Below, piece after piece: positions 55,001 through 61,696 of a stretch of DNA of 64,000 nucleotides. This stretch comes from Apostichopus japonicus. Lineage: Eukaryota; Echinodermata; Holothuroidea; Aspidochirotida; Stichopodidae. The stretch covers positions 3,280,764 to 3,344,763 of the forward strand of contig NC_092583.1 in assembly GCF_037975245.1 (NCBI RefSeq), read 5' to 3'. Numbering within the stretch: position 1 is the stretch's first letter; each line of letters opens with the position of its first letter. A program made the translations under genes and the position numbers. The notes below the pieces were generated by a model. It was not told where the DNA came from, did not search any database, and saw only the letters and a program-made list of their open reading frames with translations.

Positions 55001-58000
55001 TGATACAGTACTTTACATTTGATACAAAAGTACTTCAACAACAGCTTCCCAAAATTTGTGTCGCAATAGGTTAAGTTTTAACCGCGCAGCGCAGTACTGT
55101 ACCATTCATAATTTGCATATTACACCAAAATTTACACTCGGCGTCCAGATGGCGGTAAAAGGTAACATCATGTTCAATTTGTTGTGTCGTACCCATGGTG
55201 CGATGAATTTGGGCAAGTTCGAATGTCAATGACCTACTTATATCCCATCCTCCTTTCGAGATCAACTTCCTATTATGAAAGTTCTCAGGATCTGACCCAG
55301 AGTTCTTAATCTTCCTGTCAGGGTAGGGGGGGGGTGTTGGGAGAACAGATCCAGTGCTCGACGAGATCACAATAACAGGTGCGAAAGAACCGAGGATCGC
55401 GGCGGCCCGAGCTAAGGATCACATGTGACGCCATGTCCTGTTGCCTGCCACACCGTTTGCTATATGATACAAGGGTGCATGCAACTATGACATGACTTGC
55501 TATGTTTCTTCGTAACCTCCCATTTCTTAATCGCCCCCTACAGGTCTGATCTTAATGGCGAACTTAAATGTAAAACTGGAGTGAACTATTGGCGGTTTTG
55601 CAAACACACCGTCACAAACGGAGGAGGATCAGGTGTGAATGCAAATTTCCTATTTCATCCACTGTATAGTATTTTTTTTAGTACAGTTAACATTCCAAGG
55701 CTGCTGTCAACAGTTCAGTTTTCTACATTGCCCCCTCCCTCCATCTGCAACCCCCCTCCCCTCCACCGCAATGTTTTATAGTAACATCAACAATGAATTT
55801 AATACTGTAGTATATCATTCCAATGTTAAATGAGTACAAGTTTCTTAGACATACAATCCCTGCTGTACATATTAATTTTCTGCCAGATTGCTCATTACAA
55901 TCCCATTGGTATTAACCCCACCCTCCCATACCAATCATTACCATTTTTTTCAAGCAATTAATTCAATTAATATACCAGCTGTACTTTCTTTCTTCTGTTT
56001 TCATTCTTTTCTTTGAATAATAATAATTTAAAAAAAAATTAAGGGTTCTATAATTCACATTCATGTTGGTATATTGATGTATATATTAAAGCAATAATTG
56101 TGTTTGTTCAGATGGAGGTTTCTCTTCCCCTCACGTCCACAATGATTTCTTCTGTGCACTGCACTATCCAAGTCCAAGGGAGGTGTGTATACCCATACAT
56201 ACCCATACATACTGCATATATGTGGGTATTTCGTGAGACCTACATTCAGATTGAATGTGTGTGAACTGGACAAATTTTATGCTAATTTTTAATATGCAAA
56301 AAAGTTCTAACGCTTACCGGCATTGAAGGCTTCAATGGCTTTTGTTGTGTCGTTATCGAAATGCTGCAAAACGATCACTATGTCGTCTTTCTTGACGTTG
56401 TTCGCAACGCTCTCACGTACTTTTGTTATCTGTGGAATGAAGGAAAAATGACTAAGGTCGTTGACTAAAAGAGATAATGATAGAATCTGGTGCGTAGTGT
56501 TGTGTTCGTTTGAATACAGTAATGACAGCATTGAAAGGTTCTTGTAACATTAATTCATGGAATAATAGGTAGCCTGAGATAGGTTGTGAAAGCTCGGCAA
56601 ATATCAACAACTTAACTTAAATTTTTATCGTAATATTGAATGCTCTATTCAAATGAAAAATACATCAATGGTGTCTGTCCTATTGACAGGTTACCACAAA
56701 ATGTTCAAGGAAATTTGACAAGGTTTTATTTCAGGCTCAGGATAATTAGTTTGGATGTGTTTATAATGCATATTATAAAACTTACTGGTTTATATTTTTA
56801 CGAGTGACCCACTTACCTGTCTCCCCAGGGCATACTAGACACAGTTGAATGAGGTGCTAAAGTTGTGGGGAGACAGGTAAGCGGGGAACGAAGTAAATAT
56901 TTAATTTCAACATGCCCCTCATTCCCCTTCTCCTCCCTGCCACCCTTTTTTCTTCATTAATGTTTACAGATAACAACTTAACCAATTAAGGTAATAAAGA
57001 CAGTTCATTTTTAAACTCATAACAATTCATTTGTTTGGATTCTTTAATATTCAAAATTTTAACTTTGTGAGCATTTGTCGTTTTAGGGGTCAGAGCTCCT
57101 AGATAGACAGTGCGTTATGTAGCTTATAAATCAAACTACTCGTAGTTCATTCGTCTTTCATGTAAAACAATCGTTGCTGTTCCCTCCCTACCAGTAAATA
57201 AAATGAGCTTGTAATCATATATCGACATAAAGAAAAATCACCCTGCAAGGTTGCAACACTTGATACTGTGATCCATTAATGACATCCTTTAGGCTGTAAT
57301 ATTACACAGTTTTACCAATCTATATACGGCACATCACAAAAAATTGCACGGATTCATGGCACAAGCCGGATCTCCACGGAAAAACTTTCAAGGGTATGAA
57401 ATATCGATCGTGTAGGATTAACAAGAAAACAAAGGAGATAGGATCTAATATTCCACTCGTTACCGGCCCATACAAAGTACTGATGAGAATTTCCTAACAA
57501 TCTGGTATTGTAAAAGAATATATACTTCAGCTTTGAGAACGCTTACGGCGCTGTATCGTCACACAATGAATTACACAATTCACTCATTGTTATTAAATAA
57601 TTGATTACACAATATATTTCTTGTTATTACACGATATATTTTTATTGTCATTACACACAATTTCTTACACAATTTATTACAAGATGCAGAATACATTAAT
57701 ACCTGTAAACAGAATCTGTGGTCATTTACAATCTGTAATGTAGAGCTCTAAGTTAACTTCTAAATTCCGTTGGTATTACCTCAGAACTAAACCGACAAAA
57801 GTTAAGCTCATAATTCTTCCTTGGATAATATGAATTACCATAGGCTATTTCCATCGTGAGGAGAGAATTTTTTTTTTAAAGGTGATTCAACAAATTTGGA
57901 CTCTCTGCAGAACTCTGCAGAACATTATCATCAAGCTGTTTTTTCTTCACCTATTTTCCCTATTATGACATATATATTACAAACTGTACAGTAAGCTGAA

Positions 58001-61000
58001 AACTGATTTTTAACAACACAAACGATACGGTGACTCAATAGGTATCCAGAACCGCTTCCTTTTGTTTTTCAATGCAGGACAATATATATCTGGTTGCCAT
58101 GAAACCTGCACAGGAAACAGTAACCACTACAGCTAGTATCTGTGTCAGGCTTTTTTTTCTTCTTTTTGTACGACCACAACAGACTTCTGAAAATAAACCG
58201 CCGACATCTCTCTTCGGCTGGGAGTTCCTTATTAAACTCTTTTATTTTCCAAAACTGCAGGTGAACGTAGTGATTGGTCGAGCGTCATTATTTATGTTCA
58301 CTGATTGGTTGGGCATCAATATTTATGTTGATTCCACATTTTTTGTGAATTTGTGGTTTTTTTTCTTCTTACCTCCTTCCCATTACTGTTAGTTACCTGT
58401 CATCTTGTACACTGGTTTGTAAACTTTGCACCATTCCAGACGAGCAATGTTAAATTTATCAGTCACATGACTGGATAGCTTCATGAATGAGAAATCCAAC
58501 GATAAAGGATCATAAATGTGGTTCTAACTGTCCTGGGTTTTGTGCTCTCCTCTTTTAGCGATTGCCTAACCATGTCGCTTAAAAAAATTGTGGTTTTCAC
58601 GCTTTTCAAGCCGTTAAAATTCTAGACCTCTTTCGAGACCAAAACATGCCTAATAGTTTTACTACGAGTAGCCTACACACTACACTGCACTAATGAGGAT
58701 ATAATGTTAGGCTATCTGTAGTAGGCCTATACAATTAAATTAAATTGCAAAAGTTTAAAGGAAGATTTAAAACAGATCACAGAGACAGTCTACGTCCAAA
58801 AATGGCAGACTATTCTGTTTGCCGAACAGAGAAATCATTTATACTACACATAGTCATGGAAATGGGAAGTGTTTGAATGAGGATTTTCCTCGCTTTTCAC
58901 AGACCAAACTTCCAAATTGAAAAGATGTTTTCCTCATTATCCCTCCTTTTCTTCCTGTTTTCAAGCCTGTATGGGAACCATGACAAATTGAATAAGTATT
59001 CCATTTTTTTTCCAGAATTTATGTTTGCAACACTTCCGAAGTTAATATCAATATGTCATCATCCGTGGTGTGAATTGTTCTCTATTATTGTCGGATTAAA
59101 TGTCATTAACAGACTCTTTTTTTTTTTTTCAGGTAAACCCTTTATACTCTTTTTGATATGCCATGGAGTATGCCACCACCAAAACGATGCCAAAAGCCGC
59201 ATTGACAAGTTGTGACGTCTCTGTACCGTAGTCGAAATTTCTGTGAAGTGCTCTCAGTTTATAACTGTAACCCATCGTCAAGAAGAAGAACTACTGATTT
59301 ACTAGAAAACTTGAAAAAATATCTACAAAAACTGGCATATTAATCCATAAAACTGGCATAGTTATCCCTAAAACTGCCATAAACAGCCCAGGGCTTTCAA
59401 CAAATACAGCAGCAAATGTTTCAAGAAAGGAGTCTGTGAAGTTTACACATCGTCACGGGAATTTGACGGCGGACAGAAACCGCTACTCGACTGAGCTAGA
59501 TACCCTTGACTTCTGTCAAAGATTTCACCCCAAAGTTTTTTCATCCTTTCTCAAACGGTGGAACTGTCGCCCTGTGGCGCTCTTCGGGGATGATCTGCCC
59601 TTGTGTACGATAACGATTGACAGACACATGTCAGCAATCTCTCCAGCAGAGTCTGGAATTTTCAGTGAGCAATTGAGATGGCTGGAGAATGGGATCCTCC
59701 CATTTTCACACATCGAATAACTTCCCAAGCTAGTATTTCTGTAGTTTTCTAAACCCAACATTTCTGTATAAATCTCATTTTTTTCTTCAATAATGGACCC
59801 TCATTGGGAAATTGTAATCTTTTTGTTAAATAAATGTCGGCCTGGAAGGCAGACATTTTGCGATGCGAAGCGACTAGATATGTGTTTAGAAAAAAGCTGA
59901 ATGGCTTATTACGCATGGGGTGCTATCCAATTTACAGTGTTAGCCCGATACAGTACTGTTAATGAATTTAGTCTGTAATTAACCACTGTTTTATGCAAAG
60001 ATGCTTGATAACTCCTCCACTCTCCCACCCCTCCCACACCCCCTTAACCCACCCCCCTGCTCCCTCCTCCCAGTCAAACCGACACATATTCAGGAGCCGT
60101 TGTCACAGTTCAAAATTCCTCAAAGAGATTGAAAAGCATGTTAAATCCATAGAACTTAGCTTCTTTGATTTGTAACATGGAATTCCTGTTGACCTCATTT
60201 GTATTTAACACAACAACCACTGCCTGTGAAATTAACTGTTTGAAATGCACATGTTATGTATAGACCTTCCATTTAGGGTGGGTTTGTGCACGCTAAAATA
60301 GACCATAGTACCAAGGTACACACACATACAGTCTATAAATACATAAAAAAAATTCCAACCGATTATTGCATAATTTCGTGGGAAGGTATGCGGACACTGT
60401 CAAACACCTAAATACAATGTTAGGGGAAGCTGTATAAACATTTCACAACCCACATGAAAATTGATCTTAATTTTAATTATTATAATGACAAAATTACAAA
60501 ATACATATATATATTTTAATTAATATATATGTAGATATATAGATATAATATCCTATACAATATATATATATATATATATATATATTGTAAAGGAAATATA
60601 TATAAACATATATTTCCTATACAATATATATATTGTATACTGTAGGAAATATATATAAACATATATATTGTATAGGAAATATATATATTGTATAGGAAAT
60701 ATATATATTGTATAGGAAATATATATAAACATATATATTGTATAGGAAATATATATATTGGATAGGAAATATATATAAACATATATATATCCTATACAAT
60801 ATATATTTTATAGGAAATATATATATACATATATATTGTATAGGATATATATATATATTGTATAGGAAATATATATATATATTTGGGGGCCAATTTCCTA
60901 TACACTTGACAAGCTGTTACAAACAATTACACAAAATCTAACGACACACATGTTAATTGTTTTCTGCACTAATGAACGGACCAGTCCCTCCGTTAAAAAC

Positions 61001-61696
61001 ATCCATATTTATGGATTCTAACCAACCTTTTCCGTCACAACCAAAACTAAATAAAAATGGCACGGTCTGGCATTTTTGTTGACACTTCTTTGGAACAGCT
61101 GTGATACTCCCACATTACATTAACTGTTTGTGCACACACAATACATATTTTCCTCTCAACAACCACAGAAAAAAAAAAAAAAAAAACTGCCAGGAAATCA
61201 CAGTTTGCAAGCGTGACATCTGTTGATGAACTCCAAAAGGTCAAAGCTAAAACCCTCTGTATTTTGTAGGAAACTATGGGGAAGATGATACATGACAAAA
61301 CACATTAATACCATATTATAATGGGCAAAAAAAATGTATCATGTTCACACTTCTTCACATCTGGCGTGTGCGCCTCCAGCCTGTACACTACATAGGCATA
61401 TATGTTTGGTTAATGTTGGTAAGGCTCTCCTATGCTTTTCATTTAGCAGGGGTATGAAGGAAGGAAAGAAGGGAGGGAGGGACAGAGGGGTTGCAATTCT
61501 GAATCTGGTCATAAAGATAGTCATGAATTAAATAAATATTTCTGCAGAGGGAGTACCCCGCTTTAACGATGATCGAACAAAGTTTTTGTTCCCCGTCCAA
61601 AACGTACCTTTGCTTTCACATTATCTGTAGTAATATGATTGGTAGCCATGACAGCCTTTGTCCTTTGGTCAAACACGACACCACCGTTTGCTTCCT
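35608..61696 (-). CDS. SPATS2: SPATS2/SPATS2L-family protein, ten coding exons, 5' end not found
   Basis: Ten minus-strand exons join with GT-AG introns and fully consistent phases: 61608-61696, 56318-56429, 49331-49386, 47505-47628, 46409-46843, 41777-41912, 39779-39837, 38607-38704, 37388-37717 and 35608-36606. Together they total 2,438 bp and 811 residues plus stop. Residues are numbered from the first complete codon seen. Residues 6-16 resemble the IFDLQSNTVL start of SPATS2L, 26-66 form a UBA-like domain ([16 protein letters not shown]), 67-85 match the family's GKK linker, and 275-390 are the coiled-coil core ending HFVSDRK, close to vertebrate HFVSERK. Vertebrate relatives are near 550 residues; extra length here is disordered RG- and Q/N-rich sequence. 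SPATS2L is linked to stress granules and nucleoli, and no enzymatic role is known to me. The first residues must come from an upstream exon. I cannot tell which vertebrate paralogue is nearer. Confidence 0.9.
37105..37125. repeat. Poly-G run in intron 9
   Basis: About 14 consecutive G, then GAAGG, on the plus strand, inside the 781 bp intron 36607-37387. The same intron contains a C run at 36,712-36,723 and short T runs. Nothing else is visible in this intron. Confidence 0.7.
37388..37717 (-). CDS. SPATS2: SPATS2-like conserved HFVS motif and Ser-rich exon (residues 370-479)
   Basis: Acceptor CTCTCGTTCAG and donor AAG|GTAAGG enclose exactly 110 codons in phase 0. It starts [18 protein letters not shown], matching HFVSERKYDEDLGRVARF, continues through a segment aligned with the conserved linker (AEVKKYGEV), and then becomes serine-rich ([15 protein letters not shown]) with several S-P sites suited to proline-directed phosphorylation (inference). 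Confidence 0.94.
38160..38660 (-). repeat. About 140 bp tandem repeat that includes the end of a coding exon
   Basis: Diverged copies of the exon text around GAACAGGAACTCTTAGAA (plus strand TTCCTGTTC) occur at 38,633 (the exon itself), 38,487, 38,349 and 38,216. The companion motif TTGAGGAAC occurs at 38,540, 38,398 and 38,264. Both series give spacings of 133-146 bp. The copy near 38,320-38,360 also keeps GGACAGGTTTAAAG, corresponding to exon text GGGCAAGTTTAAAG, but its donor site has decayed. So about three and a half units exist, with only the first still coding. Confidence 0.65.
38607..38704 (-). CDS. SPATS2: SPATS2-like coiled-coil core exon 3 (residues 338-369)
   Basis: Acceptor TCTCTTATAG and donor AAG|GTAAGG. 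It encodes [18 protein letters not shown], then [14 protein letters not shown]. Vertebrate proteins have MSEQQLVELRADIK at this point. The 3' part of this exon and its donor are the first unit of an intronic tandem repeat of about 140 bp (separate entry). Confidence 0.92.
38705..39778. other. Intron 7, no gene
   Basis: This 1,074 bp AT-rich intron contains a G-rich piece at 38,938-38,975, an oligo-T run and the 13 bp minisatellite next to the upstream donor. No conserved reading frame or RNA gene was seen. Confidence 0.6.
39698..39762. repeat. 13 bp minisatellite, five perfect copies
   Basis: GTGACCACTGAAT is repeated five times without a mismatch, ending 16 bp from the donor of the 39779-39837 exon (in transcript terms, just inside intron 7). 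The array is likely length-polymorphic. Confidence 0.95.
39779..39837 (-). CDS. SPATS2: SPATS2-like coiled-coil core exon 2 (residues 318-336)
   Basis: Acceptor CAATCTTTCAG and donor CAG|GTATGT. It encodes [19 protein letters not shown], corresponding to MDREVALLAEMDKVKAEA of vertebrate SPATS2L. At 59 bp it fits the split codons on both sides exactly. A 13 bp minisatellite begins 16 bases after the donor. Confidence 0.9.
39931..40145. repeat. (AT)n-rich microsatellite complex
   Basis: Long TATATA runs are interrupted by ACTTAAATA and ACATACATA pieces, passing into CATACA repeats. The Tyr/Ile-rich reading frame across it is an artefact of composition. Confidence 0.9.
40158..40345. repeat. Diverged tandem duplication, about 93 bp
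   Basis: TTCAATTTCCTATTCAATGA at 40,158 matches TTCAGTTTCCTATTCATGAA at 40,251. The associated GGTCTTTGCCCACGACC at about 40,225 matches GGTCTTTGCCCGCGACC at about 40,313. A third start (TTCACTTCC) at 40,338 is truncated. It lies in intron 6. Confidence 0.65.
41195..41603 (-). mobile_element. tRNA-derived SINE-like element (minus strand)
   Basis: The minus strand starts GGGCGTGGTTCAGCGGTTAG at 41,603, a typical tRNA-like 5' end with an A-box-like segment (TGGTTCAGCGG). GGTTCCCAGATC about 35 bases later resembles a decayed B box. Further on, at about 41,262-41,290, the body has GGGGACGTCAAATGGTGGTC followed by CCGGGAG, similar to a GGGACGT...GGTCCCG block I associate with several invertebrate SINEs. 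The 3' boundary near 41,195 is approximate and I found no clear target-site duplication. The frame through it encodes no known protein. It lies in intron 6 in the same orientation as the host gene. Confidence 0.6.
41777..41912 (-). CDS. SPATS2: SPATS2-like coiled-coil core exon 1 (residues 273-316)
   Basis: Acceptor ATCTCTTTCAG and donor CA|GTGAGT. It encodes [20 protein letters not shown], then a heptad-patterned stretch through [12 protein letters not shown]. Vertebrate proteins read EKSVKDLQRCTVSLARYR and KKMKQAFAEL at this position, so TVSL and the KKAF motif are conserved. The last codon (Gln) is split two plus one with the next exon. Confidence 0.93.
43111..43196. repeat. CA/CATA-rich microsatellite
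   Basis: Imperfect CACA, CATACA and TACATGCA repeats. Both strands give frames rich in Thr/His/Tyr or Cys/Val/Met, which are not genes. Confidence 0.8.
44445..44696. repeat. Tandem duplication, period 126 bp
   Basis: GTTACATGGCCA begins copies at 44,445 and 44,571. Each continues with AGCATACAGATTTGG, TGAC.TTATGGCCAAACTGT and CTTGGAT in the same order with about 10-15% difference by eye. It lies in intron 5. Confidence 0.8.
44880..45172. repeat. GGTACC-rich minisatellite
   Basis: Units of about 18-22 bp of the form GTCATAGATGGTACCTCT are repeated irregularly to about 45,105. They pass into CATGGTACACACCAC-type units of about 22 bp up to 45,172. Several units carry the palindrome GGTACC. Confidence 0.85.
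46409..46843 (-). CDS. SPATS2: SPATS2-like Q/R/N-rich low-complexity exon (residues 128-271)
   Basis: Acceptor CATTCAAATTAG and donor AAAG|GTGAGC bound 144 full codons. The sequence goes from a Thr/Ser/Lys start through Asn- and Gln-rich parts to [17 protein letters not shown] and an acidic Ser-rich end ([13 protein letters not shown]). Nothing equally long is present here in vertebrate relatives as I remember them. The RG and Q/N composition fits an RNA-binding or condensate-forming disordered region (inference). Phase at both ends matches the neighbours. Confidence 0.87.
46889..46908. repeat. (AT)n microsatellite near an acceptor
   Basis: About ten AT dinucleotides lie some 45 bp upstream (in transcript sense) of the acceptor of exon 46409-46843. 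Confidence 0.85.
46950..47155. repeat. ACTATGTA-type palindromic repeat cluster
   Basis: TATACTATGTATTGAA and TACCGATTTTTATAC motifs recur irregularly. Self-complementary pieces such as ACATAGTATACATAGT allow hairpins. It fills part of the 661 bp intron 46844-47504. Confidence 0.75.
47466..47497. repeat. GGGA repeat (G-quadruplex motif) beside a splice donor
   Basis: Nine G followed by AGGGAGGGAGGGAGGGAG on the plus strand, ending 7 bp from the donor of exon 47505-47628. The nascent RNA of the gene would therefore carry a C/U tract directly after its 5' splice site. Confidence 0.9.
47505..47628 (-). CDS. SPATS2: SPATS2-like basic linker exon (residues 86-126)
   Basis: Acceptor ATGATCGTAG with upstream pyrimidines, donor CTG|GTAAGG. 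It encodes a basic, Asn/Gln-rich segment containing [12 protein letters not shown], which could serve as a nuclear or nucleolar localisation signal by composition. It starts in phase 0 and ends with one base of a Gly codon completed by the next exon. Right after the donor, the intron becomes a long CCCT repeat (GGGA on the plus strand). Confidence 0.82.
47629..49330. other. Intron 3, no gene
   Basis: A 1.7 kb intron with a G run at 47,683-47,700, A-rich stretches and a strand-asymmetric G-rich then C-rich segment (separate entry). No other coding or RNA feature was recognised. Confidence 0.6.
48930..49165. repeat. G-rich then C-rich asymmetric segment
   Basis: The plus strand is purine-rich at 48,930-49,000 with a canonical quadruplex motif GGGTGGGTGGGAGGG at 48,953-48,967. 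It becomes pyrimidine-rich at 49,095-49,165 (CCCTCCCC, CAGCACCCTCCCC twice). The two halves are partly complementary in composition and could fold back. Confidence 0.7.
49331..49386 (-). CDS. SPATS2: SPATS2-like small exon with GKK linker (residues 68-85)
   Basis: Strong acceptor TTTTCTTTCCCGCAG and donor AAG|GTAATG. It encodes [18 protein letters not shown], aligning with EVLKEWTVTGKKKNKK of SPATS2L directly after the UBA-like helices. At 56 bp it is too short to stand out as an open frame, but phases and conservation on both sides support it strongly. Confidence 0.9.
50098..50850. repeat. Three diverged tandem units of about 300 bp
   Basis: Each unit opens with a variant of TTTGGTTTGCCAAAACAGTAAATTTGGTC (about 50,108; 50,380; 50,707). 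Units one and two then have GTGCAAACTAACAAA and a G-rich stretch (50,295; 50,604) followed by ACAATGCAA. The third is truncated. Confidence 0.6.
52247..52272. repeat. Short GC-rich hairpin
   Basis: GGAGGGGAT and ATCCCCCTCC pair across a loop of about 7 bases with one bulged C. It lies in a GC-rich patch at 52,180-52,320. No RNA family was recognised. Confidence 0.6.
53881..53943. repeat. A-rich GGTAAA/TTGGTAA repeat
   Basis: Irregular repeats of TTGGTAA separated by A runs of 8 to 17. Low-complexity DNA in intron 2. Confidence 0.8.
54285..54368. mobile_element. hAT-like repeat end with CCGATATCGG palindromes
   Basis: The stretch starts TAGTGTTGCGCCGATATC and contains repeated, inverted CGATAT/ATATCGG blocks (ACCAATATCGG, GGCCGATATCCGATAT, AATATCGGTCCGATACCG). 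Starts of the type TAGTGTTGCACCGATA followed by such palindromes are familiar from non-autonomous hAT elements in animals. The opposite end and an 8 bp target duplication were not found, so this is probably a fragment. Confidence 0.4.
56318..56429 (-). CDS. SPATS2: SPATS2-like UBA-domain exon (residues 30-66)
   Basis: Acceptor CATTCCACAG precedes ATA ACA AAA and the donor is GCCG|GTAAGC. It encodes [14 protein letters not shown], then [20 protein letters not shown] and FNA, the most conserved part of the family; vertebrate proteins read NNEIILVLQHFDN at the same place. The exon begins in phase 0 and ends one base into a Gly codon, matching the next exon. A UBA-like fold suggests protein or ubiquitin binding, but ligand residues cannot be judged from sequence alone. 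Confidence 0.93.
56812..56881. repeat. Perfect 16 bp inverted repeat with 38 bp loop
   Basis: Arms CTTACCTGTCTCCCCA (56,812-56,827) and TGGGGAGACAGGTAAG (56,866-56,881) are exact reverse complements, so each strand carries CAGGTAAG, a consensus-like 5' splice site. On the minus (gene) strand it reads GACAG|GTAAGTG. Beyond the arms there is weaker complementarity. I found no matching TIR-type element. Confidence 0.9.
57545..57680. repeat. Degenerate ATTACACAAT repeats
   Basis: ATTACACAAT, ATTACACGAT, ATTACACACAAT and TTACACAATTT recur every 20-35 bp, mixed with TATATTT pieces. A decayed short tandem repeat. Confidence 0.6.
59327..59386. repeat. AAAACTGGCATA repeat, 21-22 bp unit, about 2.8 copies
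   Basis: AAAACTGGCATA begins units at 59,327 and 59,349, and AAAACTGCCATA at 59,370. It may form the tail region of the neighbouring minus-strand SINE-like element. Confidence 0.7.
59387..59515 (-). mobile_element. Possible tRNA-derived SINE head
   Basis: The minus strand reads GGGTATCTAGCTCAGTCGAG from about 59,507, containing an A-box-like TAGCTCAGTCGAGTAG. CCGTCAAATTCCCGTGACG follows about 34 bases later, placed like a B box with its GAATCCCGTGACG surroundings but mutated at its centre. The spacing is tRNA-like. Sequence upstream (59,520-59,760) is open in both directions without known similarity and may belong to another repeat. Confidence 0.4.
60500..60890. repeat. AT-rich tandem repeat with ATTGTATAGGAAAT units
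   Basis: Units of roughly 20-40 bp built from TATATTGTATAGGAAATATA and TATAAACATATA alternate with inverted versions (ATTTCCTATACAATATA). Long hairpins or cruciforms are therefore possible. The Tyr/Ile-rich frames here are artefacts. Confidence 0.9.
61608..61696 (-). CDS. SPATS2: SPATS2-like first visible coding exon (residues 1-29)
   Basis: Acceptor TTCCACAG precedes AG GAA GCA, so two bases complete a codon begun in an unseen exon; the donor is AAG|GTACGT. The encoded [20 protein letters not shown] resembles the N-terminal FIFDLQSNTVLAQ segment of vertebrate SPATS2L, and VKAK begins the UBA-like domain. An in-frame Met at residue 16 is probably internal. The reading frame stays open upstream through a serine run made by GAA/GAT-type repeats, which I take to be intron. 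Confidence 0.85.

Larger units (their letters stand above)
49387..56317. other. Intron 2, 6.9 kb, repeat-bearing, no gene
   Basis: Contents are three diverged units of about 300 bp (50,098-50,850), G runs, a small hairpin at 52,247-52,272, an A-rich stretch, and a hAT-like palindromic repeat. A GC-richer patch at 55,080-55,440 has a 99-codon minus-strand frame without recognised similarity. No conserved SPATS2 exon is needed here by phase. Confidence 0.55.
56430..61607. other. Intron 1 (first visible), 5.2 kb, repeat-bearing, no gene
   Basis: Contents are a 16 bp inverted repeat, an ACACAAT-rich degenerate repeat, a SINE-like segment, a 21-22 bp triplet repeat and a long AT-rich tandem region. 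Remaining DNA is AT-rich with no supported gene. Confidence 0.55.
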
